Assembly: GCA_039881145.1 (NCBI GenBank)
Contig: JAYKKI010000077.1
Coordinates: forward strand, 2,488,501-2,552,500
From: Druceiella hillmani
Lineage: Eukaryota; Arthropoda; Insecta; Lepidoptera; Hepialidae
Length of the DNA stretch: 64,000 nucleotides
Direction: 5' to 3'
A program made the position numbers and the translations under genes. The notes beneath the pieces are model-generated. The model had not been told where the DNA came from and ran no database searches. It was given only the letters and a program-made list of their open reading frames with translations. This document shows, one piece after another, positions 1 through 12,261 of the stretch (the stretch's first letter is position 1; every line of letters starts with the position of its first letter).

Positions 1-209
1 AGGAACTCCTCAATGTAAAAAAATTGTAAAACCATAAAAACTATGAAACTGTAGATAACTTGAACTTTCGATGAAAACTTGTAAATATTCTTAAACTTTT
101 TGAATACACCAAATACGGCTTGGACTCTCAATATAGGACGGAGTGTAATTTCGAATGACATGTCTTCATAATTTTGACGGAGCACAGTAACCTTATTTTT
201 TGCGTCCAT
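1..209 (-). CDS. gustatory receptor, 5' part, runs off left edge
   Basis: Seen: on the minus strand an ATG at 209-207 opens a frame that stays open to base 1 (69 codons plus 2 bases). The peptide starts MDAKNKVTVLRQNYEDMSFE and contains TLRPILRVQAVFGVFKKFKN, then a hydrophobic stretch at residues about 51-66 (first membrane segment). It matches the N-terminus of the Gr at 33994 without gaps, 56 of 69 residues identical. Family knowledge: insect gustatory receptors are seven-pass ligand-gated cation channels with a cytoplasmic N-terminus, acting in taste or other chemosensory neurons. Inference: this is exon 1 of an intact paralog whose remainder lies outside the window; no stop or frameshift is present in the visible part. 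The start is supported because the paralog begins at the same codon and the upstream DNA is also conserved. The ligand cannot be inferred. Confidence 0.85.
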   Translation of the reverse strand, partial: MDAKNKVTVLRQNYEDMSFEITLRPILRVQAVFGVFKKFKNIYKFSSKVQVIYSFIVFMVLQFFYIEEF

Positions 210-600
210 TTTAAACTTTTGCTTCGCGGTAAACTTAATTCAGTGATACACTACTCGGTGTAGTAAATATGAAATGAAAATGTCCTTTTACACGATAATC
301 AAACACAAAAAAAAGGAGACATTCATCAGTTCTATTTTTAATTAAGTAACAAAATGAAATAATTCAAACAAAAGAATTATGTCAAAATAACTAACATCAA
401 TAATCAACAAAATAAGAAAGGCATTTTCATATTGGAACACTAAAAATAAACAAACCGTGTTAATATAACATTTAGTTAATAAGACTTATCATTAGAAATG
501 TATTTTCGAGCACAGTATCAAGGGCGAGCACGATATAAAAGGCAACAGACATTTTTACTGTTACTGGGTCAAGTTGTTTTAAATAAATTATATAATATCG
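210..600 (-). promoter_or_regulatory. Gr upstream region, duplicated at 33595-33993
   Basis: Read on the minus strand, this stretch aligns with the DNA just upstream of the Gr at 33994. Conserved blocks include GTGTAAAAGGACATTTTC near the start codon and, further up, TTATTTAAAACAACTTGA. Both 5' flanks therefore came with the gene duplication and probably hold the core promoter and proximal enhancers. No TATA box or initiator can be assigned with confidence. Confidence 0.55.
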
Positions 601-839
601 AGTATCCCATTGCATTGTAAATTGTGACACATATCACATGGTATTTGTAGGGCCATTTTATGCAAAACTATCTACTAGCGATCCAATGCTAGTAAGGATA
701 TTCCTGAAATTTTCCTGATATTAGTCTTCCCTCCATTTCATTGTTTTGTGCTCAAACCGATGGTCTCAACGTTTTTATTATCGAAAAATGTTTTTTTAAA
801 TTTTGTATGTTTAAAAGATCATATTTCATAATAATTATC

Positions 840-1395
840 ATTAGAATTAATTACAAACAAATAAACCATACCGGTTCTCAACCAATCTCAATAAAGTAGA
901 GTTTGCAAAGTTTATAAACTGTTTATCGAACATTATATGTTATTGAGCACCTGTATCATTCCTAATTGTAAAATATCACTTGCGTAATCTTGTACTCTGA
1001 ATACAATTCCCCCCCCTCGATTATAAAGTAATTCTGTGAATAAATTTTGTATAATTATATATTCAACTGGTATCGATAAATCAAAAGTGATTATTTATTA
1101 TTTCAATTTTTTATTCGTTATATTTTATTACTACAATTACTTATTTCATAACTTATAAATAATATAAGCCATCCAATCATAATAACTATAAAAAGTAGTC
1201 ATGTTTGTTACATTTCCCATTACTTTATACAACATCATTATTTAATGCACACACTAAAATACTAATTTATGAAGTAGTTACGGTACAGGTTAAATATAAA
1301 TGCGTCATCTGAGATCGCAACACTTAAACTGTCACTCATTCCGAAAGTGTCGCTTTATGTATTAGAAGTGAACGTTCTGGAATTTCGGTTATCAC
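840..1395 (+). repeat. diverged segmental repeat, partner at 8690-9290
   Basis: Matching blocks in the same order and orientation include ACTAAAATACT, TAAAGTAGTTAC (here GAAGTAGTTAC), GCACTTAAAC-GT-ACTCATT, GTCGCTTTAT and the pair TGAACGTTCTGGAATTTC / TGAATATTCTAAAATTTC. Neither copy has an open frame, so this looks like an old non-coding duplication or a dispersed repeat. Confidence 0.55.
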
Positions 1396-2819
1396 AGTCA
1401 CAATTGTTGTCACAAATTATTAGTACATTCAGGATTCTTACAGGATTATAAACATTTTTAATTCCCGGTTGTTCGGTGATAAAGAATATTAAAGGTATTA
1501 TTAGATAGCTGTTGGAAAATCCTGTACTGGCATTATAGAGTTACGGCCACCGGCCAGCAAAAAAAATTACGAAAAACAGAAAGGCACTCTTCGGCGCTTT
1601 TAAATCGAACTAGAGAAAAGCTATTTCGACAAAGGTTTACATATTATATATCTTTATACATTTAACCACATTGTCCATGTTTCTTAAATACTCTCCATAT
1701 AGTCATTGCTTGCTGTTTATTGTATGCATATGTTAAATATAGATCGTTCTTAATTTGTAATATCTTTACACTTATTTTGACATTTCATGAAAAAAAATTT
1801 TCCTATATTCCCACATTGTAACCCTAACGATTTAATTTATTTTCAAGTTACTTAAAATAAGTATCGTTTTCAAGCAAATAAATAATGATAAATATCAAAG
1901 TTATATGACTTTATTATTGTATGTCCGGTATTAAAAAGATGGCACATCTTTTTATAACTAGTCTGTATTCATATTCAGATGAATCCGAGCTTATGTGATT
2001 TTCATAGATAAAAGTATTAGGCTTATAAAAGAAAATGTTAGCTGGGTTACATTATAATATAATATAACAAATTTTACGTCTAATAGCTGACATTTTTGTT
2101 GCATTTTTCCACACTGATAGATGTTTCTACCTATTACATTATTTACATTTATAATGCTTTTCTTTTTATAAAATTAAATCAAATTCAGAAAAAGTCAGAA
2201 AATTAATTTTTTTTTAACAAGTGACATGTTCTTTGCTCAGTTGCAATTTCTCTTCTCAACGACACTTTTCATAAGGGGTGACATGATTTATTTTGATTCT
2301 TTCCACGCTGCTTCTCAAACATCTATGTTATAATTCTTCTCAAACACCTGTCAAATCAATCTATCCTCCATTTTGTTGTTTTATGCTAATACCTATGATC
2401 TAGAACATTAATATTTCTCAGACTGAAAATTATTTTACTCGCTTGCTAACAAACGCCTTTGATATTTTCATTTATGTATTTAGCATTGACTCTCTGTGAC
2501 ATTTTCACTTCTTTCAGATAAAAACCAGAAACATGACTTTGTAACAAGATGCACACACAGTTTCCTTAATGAAACATGTCATTCTGTGACTGAGGTCAAA
2601 CGACAAATGAGGCTTTTGAGAGAAAGCTTCTTGGAGCAAAGTTCGGTTAAATACTCACGTTTGAATTTAAAGGTCCCAAAAAATAGTCTTACGCGCGTTC
2701 ATCAAATAGACTGTATTATAATTTTTTATTCAAATAGATAAGGGTAGAAAGTTGTCAAAATAGACGAGATATTGAGAATACAAATGTGTTTAATGCAGTA
2801 AAATTTTAAAATCGAATAT

Positions 2820-3290
2820 TTTTTCAGACTTGTCATATCAAATGTTAAATCTGCACAATATCCAAGCTTTGCTTTTTCTATAACATCTCAAATGTTAGCC
2901 TCTCAACAGATATGTCTTCCGCCAGATTTTATTCTACAGAAAATAAATATGGACAGTCTCTATTCTGTAGAAAAAAATATGGAACTTTTCACTGTCTATA
3001 TCGTTTCTGCAAAATAAATGTCACGTGAGTAAATGTGTCGGTTATTAATTAAATTGCATCCATGATCTCAGATTCCTTACTTTTTGTTGTCTATTGGAAA
3101 GTGAGCTTCACTGGATTAAAAAAAAATGGAAGTAAAGAAAACCTGCTAATTGCAAGGTTTTACAGTAAGAGTAAATATTTTAATTATTTGTATCTTGTCA
3201 TTTTCGTTTTTTGTGCAAAGAGATCATATCAGAAGTGGAAGATTAAAATGTTGGAGATTATTTTAATTTTTTTCTCTTATGATTAATTTT
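2820..3290 (+). repeat. diverged segmental repeat, partner at 6590-7090
   Basis: Shares TCCAAGCTTTGCTT-TTCTA at its left end and a long imperfect match at its right end (AGTAAGAGTAA, CTTGTATCT, GTTTTTTGTG, CATCAGAAGT-like blocks) with 6590-7090 in the same orientation. Short open frames in both copies do not match each other in frame, so coding function is unlikely. Confidence 0.5.
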
Positions 3291-3831
3291 ATTTGTATTT
3301 GTATTTGCTTCACCAGGACATACCCAAAATATAGATTTCGATGATGATGGGAGGATGGATAATAATAAAAATTAAAAATACTTAACATTTTTATTCTGTT
3401 CTCAACTTCAAAATAAAAAGATTCAAACCATAGTTCGAAATATGCTAATGGTGGACTTGATAATTTATATTTAATAATACTGATACGGTGTATACATTAC
3501 TTAAGCAAAAATTATTCATATTTCGAATCAGAGAAGTATTTCCGAATTCTGTGACCTAGGAGAATATAATTTGTTGTTCCAAAAATATGAGCTGAAAAAA
3601 CTTGCACTTGTATATAATTATTTATTAGTTTCAAAATCAAATTACGAGTACAAGCCATTTCATTAAATTTTTGCGACGAGCTACTTGAATGGCGAAACCA
3701 TCTGTAATTTATTCATAATCTAGTGATTCTATTTGAGTCAGCCTCTATATTGAGAATGGCTAGTGTTTCAAACATTAATTATTACTGTATTAGTACAAGT
3801 TATTTTGCCTTCTCCGTAATACACATAATGA

Positions 3832-3955
3832 ACTGTAATCTAGGAACTGTAATCTAGGAATACTGTAATCCTGTAATGTGAATACTGTAATCTGTAAAAA
3901 TAATGTGAATACTAGGAATACCGTAATGTGAATACTGTAATCTAGGAACATCCGT
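3832..3955 (+). repeat. irregular tandem repeat of an ACTGTAATCTAGGAA-type unit
   Basis: The unit ACTGTAATCTAGGAA and variants (ACTGTAATC, GTAATGTGAATACTGTAATC, ACTAGGAATACC) recur about eight times in 124 bases, with deletions between copies. This is typical slippage-generated minisatellite DNA. No function is evident. Confidence 0.8.
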
Positions 3956-6589
3956 TAATGATCATGCAAAACAAAAATTCAGGTTGTTCTCTCTAAGTAA
4001 TGCAAATAATTGTTTTAAAGTCTACGGTTTTTTGTTTTCTTTAGATTTCATGAAGTTTTTAGAAAAAGTGCAAGGTCTGTTGGACACATGGTTTCTTGTT
4101 TCTGGTTTCATCTCTTTGGCACCATTTCTTATTTCCTTCCTTGTAATACTCTAAAGTTGAATTAAAAATGGAGATTTAGTACTTATAAGCCCATTTAGTT
4201 ATTCGTTAGAATAATAGGGCTTCATCCTAAAAATTGATTTATATTGAAATAAGTGTAATTTAACAATTTTTGGAATGAGTTTCAGACAGATATGTAGATT
4301 GTTTTATCAGTAATTCGCAAAACAGAAGAATGACTATTGAACAAGGTTAGTTGTTGGCCGATCACTGCTGAAAATCTCGATGTGGTTACTTGAAACTGAA
4401 AATCAGTATGTTTTCACTTGATTTTTTGAAACAACTGCAGAGAAACTGTACAGGGAATGTAGAATGTAGAAGCGAGCCTAAACCTAAGCAGTTATCAAAG
4501 AGCTGCATCATATTAATATCTCTTAACGCCTACTCAGACTGACACAAACCTGTGATCAGACCTGACAACATTTACAATGACGGTTCTAAGTACGGTAGGT
4601 GGAGTTATTGAGGACATCGGAAGAGATCCTTTGACAAGGGTCAAATATATAATATAAAAGAGTTCAAATATTGAAATCACCCTTAACATACTTTAAAAAA
4701 TTACAATTCTGCATTTACTTTATTTCGAATAATTATTTATAGTGAATTCCTAAAAATAGCCTAACAAAATTTATAGGATAAATAGCTGGTGGTTGGAAAG
4801 TTATTGAATTAAATGAGGAAAATTTATTAACATGAAAAATTTTCAAGTATTTTTGAGTCATTGAAAAACCAAAGTGGAATGCCCACCAGTGGTTTAGACC
4901 GTTTATAAATTGTACATTCGCCAAAAAAATATCAAAACTTGATATTTATTAGACTAACTTAGAATTAATAATTGACCATTTTTTTTATATGATTTACTCA
5001 AAAGTATGTTGATGAAATTTCTTGGCAGAATTTGATATTAAAAAACATATCATGTGCGTTGTAAGTCAATTATATTCAATGATCTTGAATTACTTTTCCC
5101 AGGAAATAACTATTGATTACTTGTAGTTTACGTCTCCTTCTAATAAATGTCAAGAATAGTGTTTCTATATATTTTATGTTACCCCACATTATTGCAATTA
5201 AACAACATAGACAAATTTAATAATTCAAAAAAATCACTAAGTATATAAATAAAGTTGCAGGTAAATAAACAGCATGGCACAAGTGGCTATAGTGTCTCGA
5301 AAATATATATTTGACAGTTGGTAGTCTGAGTTTTTGTAACTTCTTTTGTTGCTTTAGAATTACGTTTTTATTTGGTTCAATAAATCATTTTTTTGCTATC
5401 ATTAAAAAGTGTAGTTGTTATTGTATGACCTCGTCACGACTTACTTATTTTAGAATAAGCATAATCTAGAATGTCATCAAAAATATAACGTCAGTGTTGA
5501 GAACAGTATGACTAATAACATATAATTAAATTTAATTAGCCGATTAATAAATTATGGAAATGACACATATTACTTTTATTTGTTTTTACTTCTCATATCT
5601 CCCATAATAATTTTGACAACGATTTGTCCTGCATTGAGTAAAACGTGTCAGAATTGTATGAGCTATTTGATTTTCTGAAGGTTTTTTTATAGTTTTATCG
5701 AAAGTTTTTTATAATTATTATTTAGTGACGTTGGTATATTTCATAAAAATTAAGGCATAATGTTAACACAATGATTACACTACATGATATTTAAAAAAAA
5801 ATTTATGAAATGGTCATTGGATATAAATGACATTGGTCATTTTTAGTCGTTGGTATTAAGTTATCTTAGAGATTTACACAAGAATAATTTTTTTTATTTA
5901 GTTCTGACAAAATTAAGTAAGTTACACTGAATTACAAATACTCGCAATAATATTCTGTGTTACGTAGCGGCATGAGTATTCCCCTTTTTACTGTTTTTTC
6001 GGTGCCTCTATAAGACCTACTAAAATAAATATCATTACACATAATTGTTAACATAATACGTACATAATGTTAACGGATCAACAATATTTAATCGCTACAG
6101 AATTTTGAAAATATGAGAGATTTATGGTCGTTTAATCAACAAATTGGATTAATACAATAAGCACGAAAAAAAAATTCAGGTTGTGCATTAAAGGGGTGGT
6201 GTAAGAGGTGGTTTGTAGTCAGATATCAAAGACAATCAAGCAAGAATGCCAATTATCGATCTGACCTTAAACAATGAATACAATATTATTTAATTGAAGC
6301 ATCATACAATTTTGCCACCAAAAATTTTCTTGAACTGTTATACTTTTTATATTGCAAAACATATTTCCCTTTTATAGTAGAAATATATTTTGTGAATATT
6401 CCAGCAAAGCATTGAAACATTTTTATGTGGCTCTAACGCGGGATCATTCTATCGAGTAAAGTATAACTTCAAATAATTTTCATTCCATTGGAAATATTCA
6501 CAACTGCTCTACTGATCGCCAGTGGTTTTTGTTTAACATTCCATAAACCATCTTCAGGTAATTAATGTTACTCATATAATATCTTGCAG
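3956..6589. other. non-coding AT-rich DNA
   Basis: Nothing recognisable: no ORF with a familiar product, no strong hairpin and no known repeat signature. Confidence 0.5.
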
Positions 6590-7090
6590 AATACACACCC
6601 TCAAATATTTTAAATCCCTATGATGTCCAAGCTTTGCTTCTTCTAAAACTTTTTGAATAGCAACCCTATAAATAACATATACATCATCCACCAACTTACT
6701 TTTTCCACGAACTTACTTTTTCCTTTATTCCGTCTAATATTCACGTTATATTAGTTTTTGTCGTCTACACCTTTTATTTTACTGGTAGAAAATTTAACAT
6801 CATTTTTGAATCAAATTGTACAAGAGTAAGTGAATCTTATATATTATTCTACTTTAAACATTTTCGTAGGTCTTTTTTTTGTCGGTAAAGTGTTTATATT
6901 TTCCAATTCATTGTCAGTCTCTATCGAAAAGTTAGTACCACTGGAATTGTCTAGTAAATCTGCTTATAAATTTATAGCATTCCTCAAAGTCAGAGTAATT
7001 ATTATAAATTCTTGTATCTGCCAGTTTTGGTTTTTTATGTAAGCAAACCTCATCAGAAGTAGGACAAATTTGAATGCTAGAGTTTGATTT
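6590..7090 (+). repeat. diverged segmental repeat, partner at 2820-3290
   Basis: Second copy of the segment described at 2820. The right end (from about 6985) aligns best, including TTCTTGTATCTGCCAGTTTT and TCATCAGAAGTAGGA. Confidence 0.5.
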
Positions 7091-8689
7091 ATTCATTTAA
7101 GTTTGGTGGAAATAAATATTTTGCACCCGGTCTTGCTTTGGATTTCAGCAATTTTGCTAGCGCGATAATTTATTATTCCTCAAACAGAACTTGTCCTGAG
7201 TTTTTTAACTTCTGCCTCTTTAGTGGGATTAAAATTTTCATGTAAGTTTAGACTCTGTATCTGTTGTTTATTGAAATAACCTGGGGCAAAAATATAATAA
7301 CGAATACGTACTACTTCTGTAGTATTATAAATCTAAAAATCTTGTCATTTTAAAGGCAATTGGCGTGATTGACAGCACTGGGCCATAATAGTAACATCTT
7401 ACAATGTTTGTTATAAAATGTTATATAATTTCTCTCAAAACACTATAAGTTAAACGGTATGAGGGGGTTGCACAACCCCTCAAGATGAAAAATTCCGAAT
7501 GTGCAAAAAATGCCTTAAGAATTTATGGCATAACATCTTATATGTTAAAATACATTAATAACTTCAGATAACTTGTTATCATAATTTTCCACAGGTTAAT
7601 ATCTTGAATGCTGATCATGGCTTGGGGTGGAATGCGGGGTCGGCGGTAGTCACTTCCCTTTTGGCCTTCCGTTCAAAATGTTATTTGTTGTCAATTTTGT
7701 TTACAAAACTAGATCATAAATAGTAAAATCTCAAAATTACACCCCGGACTGTCAAAAAATTCAACCTCAGTGCATATTTCTTTATTACCTTTTTACACGT
7801 AATAATATTAAATACATGAATATTTTCTGAGTAAAATGCAAAATAATATTTATTTATATAGGCCCCCGCCATGGCCTCTATGCAGTCAAGCTGTTAATGT
7901 CTTGACAACTTCACCATATTTTGTTATCCATATGTGTGTGTCTAAGATATTTTGTTAATGTAACATGTGAAATTTTATTTCTGGTGAGGAAAGACAATAA
8001 ACATCTACACTCCCTTCAAATTTATTCTTGTACGATCCTTCATCAAAAAATTGCAAAATAGTAATATTTTTTTTACATTTCGACTGTCAACTTTAAGTCA
8101 TGGCAGAACTTGCGTATCATTTATTTCCAGAAATAGTCTAAGCTTTTAGAAATACAAAACGGCTACATTAGCTAACCAGGGCTGTCAGCTTAATTTCTCT
8201 AGCTGAGAACAAAAGGGCTTTTGTAGTTTACACAGGCTGGTAATTATCAAATTAAAAAATCGTCTCTTTTGTTATGAATTACGTACATAAAACTGTTTTT
8301 GGTGCTGTTATTCTCTTCTTTCCAATTATTTTTTATAACAGCTTTGACTGTTATAAAGAAATACTTATAAATGATAGCATTTAGCTGGATTTTCTTAGGT
8401 ATCAAGATTTTGCTGGATTTTATAACTCGCAATTCCTGCATCGTGTTGTTGTAATGTGTTATTATTTGTATACTATGACATTGTATGATACCTATTACTA
8501 TAACGCAGGTTTCTAGACATCAACTTATTTGTTTTTTAATTAAGACCCTAGCATATTTATTTGACTCTGAGTAAAATAAATAAGTGACATTCTTAAGTAA
8601 AGATTAAGACTAAACCCACTTGTATAATAAAGACCGAGATCGTATTTTTGACTGTAGCTTTTATTAAATATGACTTATTCCTTAGGAAT
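7091..8689. other. non-coding DNA with one short GC-rich hairpin
   Basis: No gene recognised. The only structured feature is a small hairpin near 7461-7481 (GAGGGGGTTG-CA-CAACCCCTC), unusual for its G/C content in this AT-rich sequence. Confidence 0.45.
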
Positions 8690-9290
8690 TACATAGTGAA
8701 TATTGTCTATGTTCACAAAGATAAAATTACATAATTAATTGTCATCGAGATAAGTTACAAACAAGTCGATTCTCGGCCAATTCTAACAAAGTGAAGTGGG
8801 CAGCTTTAATAAAGTATATAAGGGACATCATATGTTACATAGTATTTGTGTCATTACTAAAAGTGAAATAATCTTGTATTCCAATATTTTATCATAAATA
8901 GTTGAAACATAATGTATTACTTGACTTGAACACAAAACTAATTGTTGTGAATACCTTAAATAATTTTTGTACATAAATATCTTAGATGGGTATTTATAAA
9001 TGAAAAGCGTAAAATCTTGTATTTCATTACTTTAATGATTTATTTTACACTTTATAATTAATTCAAATCAACTAATCATTGTAACTATAATCATTGTAAC
9101 AGTAATAGTTACTTGCGTAGACTAAAATACTCACTTATAAAGTAGTTACAGCACAGTCATCATGATATCTGAGTTCACAGCACTTAAACCGTAACTCATT
9201 ACAAGAGGGTCGCTTTATATACAAGAAATGAATATTCTAAAATTTCAGTTATCATGAATTATCACAGTAATTATATCCTAAACCGTTGCA
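8690..9290 (+). repeat. diverged segmental repeat, partner at 840-1395
   Basis: Second copy of the segment at 840-1395. Conserved blocks include ACTAAAATACTCACTTATAA, AGCACTTAAACCGTAACTCA and GGGTCGCTTTATAT. It ends about 100 bases before the foldback MITE at 9390. Confidence 0.55.
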
Positions 9291-9389
9291 ATTGTATATT
9301 TTAAAGTGGTGCATTATGTGCTTAATGGCTTTAGATAGAATTATTGAATAAAAAATTGCTGTTTTAATATACGTGTTTGATGAAGATTA

Positions 9390-9612
9390 TTATTCACAAT
9401 TAAATGAAACTACGTGATGTAGTATTATTTCTACTTTCGTTACCACGACCTAGGTTTAGTTGTATTACAACAACTTCAGGTGGGATATTAGCAAAGATGC
9501 TAATATCCCACCTGAAGATGTTGTAATACAACGAAACCTAGGTCGTGGTAAAGAAATTAAAGAAAGTAGAAATAATACTACATCACGTAGTTTCATTTAA
9601 TTGTGAATAATG
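9390..9612 (+). mobile_element. foldback MITE, copy A (near-perfect palindrome)
   Basis: The two halves are almost exact reverse complements. The left arm runs from TATTCACAATTAAATGAAAC through ACTACGTGATGTAGTATTAT to CAGGTGGGATATTAGC. A loop of about six bases (AAAGAT) follows, then the mirror-image arm ends ACATCACGTAGTTTCATTTA. The element encodes nothing. A short asymmetric tail (CTACAAAATTAACGCCAAAT) follows on the right and is shared with copies B and D. A non-autonomous DNA transposon of the foldback/MITE class is the best reading; its superfamily is unknown. Confidence 0.85.
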
Positions 9613-10967
9613 AATATCTACAAAATTAACGCCAAATATATTCAAGATTATTATTATTGACTCTACTGTTAATAATTAATTGTTCTAGACCTGAAGTGCA
9701 ATGCAATCAACCAACCATAAATTATCGAACAATAATCAGATAAATTAGAACATATTGTGTTTAAAACCACTATCAAAAATTTAACCCCGCAAAAATTCGT
9801 TCTACAAAATAATCAGAGAACTACTTTCTGACTTTCATCGATCTAAAAAAGAGTTGAAACATATGTGTGATAAGTCAATAGAAAATTGGTCACTGACTTT
9901 CTCTCATAAACGTCGATAGTTATCAGATGTTAACTTACTTTTTATGAAAGTTAGTCATCTGCATTACGCCTCAATACTCTGTTGCCTCAATCTACTTAGT
10001 AAATAGATTTAACAAGGAGTCATTTTTTGGGCCCACTTAAAAGAAAGTGGGCATAAATTAAATATATCTTAAAAAAAGGTCCTAATATATTAAGAATATT
10101 TGGAATGAAAGTATAATAAATTGTGACCGGACTCATATAATCATTAATAGAAGTAGATAAAACGTTTAAGGTCATCCTGTAGACCATATATCGATTATCA
10201 ACAAGCGCAGAGTTCATTGGATGTATTCCGTTTTCAATGTTTCCACTAATATTGTTTCGAACAGTTACCATCTTGACAGCTAACAACTACAATTAAAAAA
10301 AATGGGAAAGTCATTTTGTCAGCTATAATGAACTGCTAAATCGTATTTCGAAATGTACCCTCTGACTCAATTTCTACTAAAGAACATAGAGTATTTACGC
10401 CGATAATACTGAAGGTATTATCTATGATTTCTACCTTATTTGTGGTCCAAAACAGGAACGACTACAGGGAATCTTATGCAAAGCCAATCACAGATTGGCC
10501 ACCGAAGTAAGACGTAAATAAAACTAACTGTCGAAAAAGCAGTAGATGTTTGTGGCGTGTAAAACTGAAAATTTTTACAAGAGGGAAAAAATATGATAGA
10601 AAATTACAAATATGTAACAATATTAGAAATAAAAAATCCGAATAAAATGAATATTCTGAACAAAAGTAAGGCTTTGTTTTGCCTTAAAGTTTTTTGCGAT
10701 GTACAGCTATTTCACATAGGTTTCGAGGTTTTTTTATCCTTAGGGAATAAATGAGCAACTATATTTTCAAATGCTCCAAGTGCAACAGGATCCAACCGTA
10801 CATCCTTGATGCATATTTTTTTTAATTGAGATGTAATCTTTGAAAAATCAATGAAATTTAATACTTCTCAAGGTAAATATATATAAATTACAAAACGTCA
10901 TATCATGTTTCTCTATGATATTTACATTATGTTATAGTACAGGTAGCACCCTAGCGGGAGAAATTGG
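9613..10967. other. non-coding DNA
   Basis: No gene recognised. A minus-strand frame of 88 codons at 10286-10020 has a plausible splice acceptor upstream but no recognisable domain and no partner exons. Confidence 0.45.
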
Positions 10968-11031
<64 letters not shown>

Positions 11032-11032
11032 C
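10968..11032. repeat. (TA)n microsatellite
   Basis: About 65 bases of TA repeats with a single CA interruption. Apparent ORFs across such tracts (Tyr-Ile repeats) are artefacts. Confidence 0.95.
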
Positions 11033-11729
11033 GTCGTATATTTCGCTCAAAAAAGTCAAGCAAGACACTTTTTAAATTTTTTGAAAATCACTATTCTGTG
11101 TTGATATTTTGTATCAACGGCTACAAATTCATTCTGATTGTTAATTTCTTTACAGTTATGTATAACTGAGTAATAAGCCTTTTGAATAAATTGAAACATT
11201 TTACGACAACTAAAAAGTACGTTTTAGGATTTTGTAATTTTCATAAAGCAACTTTGATTGCTTGTGGTGAAAAAAAATGTACTATGAAGAACTGACAAAA
11301 CATTTCAAAAATGGTGTATATATTGCAAAAAATATATATATGAATAAGAATCTTCTCGCTTTTCACTGTCAAAAAAAAGATATTCATTCTTAATCACAGA
11401 AGGCACCCATAACGTGGTAAATATCCTGTATTTCAATTTTCGTGTAAATGTTTTTTCCCTAAATTTTTTTCGTCCTAACTATTAAGTACACCTTATAAAC
11501 AATAAGAGTAATTTAAGATTAAATATATTTTAACAATTTCTTCAAAAAATTAACCTTTCATACTTCATTAGGACAAATATTCAAACTGCCTGCAATTTGT
11601 TCTAATGAAGGTGCGACATCAAATCAACAGAAGTAACTTAAAGTTAGAAACAATTTTGATTATGGTTAAAAATATTTAAAGCAAATTCGTTTCAAGCCCT
11701 TTTACCATATAGAGCACACATACTCGTAT

Positions 11730-11780
11730 ATCGCTCCTCATACTCGTATATGGAGCACACATACGAGTATGAGGAGCGAT
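11730..11780. repeat. perfect inverted repeat, 20-bp arms
   Basis: The arm ATCGCTCCTCATACTCGTAT (11730-11749) is followed by an 11-base spacer and its exact reverse complement (11761-11780). The motif GAGCACACATAC also occurs on the left flank (11713) and in the spacer, so the structure may come from nested duplication. It could fold as a cruciform or RNA hairpin. Confidence 0.9.
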
Positions 11781-11965
11781 ACATACGCGTTATTCATTTA
11801 TATTTATATTATCAAGTATAAAAATATTTTCATTTTTTTAATTTTTCTGAAAAAGCTGAGAAGATAATTTAACATTTATTTTTTTATTTTTTGACATAGT
11901 TAGGCCACCTCCCTATTTTTGATTAGTCAATGACTTACGGACCCGTAACATGTACATAAATTTGT

Positions 11966-12019
11966 GTGTATATATATATATATAATTTTTTTATATATAT
12001 ATACGTATATATATATACA
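11966..12019. repeat. interrupted TA-rich microsatellite
   Basis: TA repeats broken by a short T-run and one TACG, about 54 bases. Confidence 0.9.
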
Positions 12020-12205
12020 AATATATCGAAATTAATGTTTGTGTTCGTCATGCGTTTACGCATACTTCATTCGGTTGAGTTGGAATTTTGTACCTAACTT
12101 TTTAATGTATCAGGGATATAATTGACATTTTGTGTATATTCCCTGATGTGCACCAAAATGTTGCTAACTATTTTGATTATTGTTTGTAATTAGTAACTTC
12201 TAGTA

Positions 12206-12261
12206 CTAAAATTCTGTTGAATATAATATTCACATGAATTTTATATTCAACGGAATTTTAA
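12206..12261. repeat. imperfect inverted repeat, about 21-bp arms
   Basis: AAAATTCTGTTGAATATAAT (left) pairs with ATTTTATATTCAACGGAATT (right) across a loop of about ten bases, with two or so mismatches. The size is compatible with a small RNA hairpin or a MITE relic. No other copy was noticed in the window. Confidence 0.7.

Larger units (their letters stand above)
601..3831. other. non-coding AT-rich DNA
   Basis: No gene recognised. It contains two segments with diverged copies elsewhere (entries at 840 and 2820). A short block near 720-770 (CCTCCATTT-CATTGTTTTGTGCT) recurs imperfectly at 2365-2405. An open frame at about 2505-2741 follows a good splice-acceptor sequence (CACTTCTTTCAG) but resembles no family I know and has no partner exon, so it is not called as a gene. 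Confidence 0.5.

Noticed and set aside
2496..2741. Frame containing HDFVTRCTHSFLNETCHSVT after CACTTCTTTCAG
   Set aside because: Composition is somewhat protein-like, but it has no ATG, no family resemblance and no neighbouring exons.
7461..7481. GC-rich hairpin as a transcription terminator
   Set aside because: Rho-independent terminators do not apply in a nuclear insect genome, and the stem is only 9-10 bp.
10020..10286. 88-codon minus-strand frame after a splice-acceptor-like T-run
   Set aside because: No recognised domain, no partner exon, and no continuation in frame; treated as a chance ORF.
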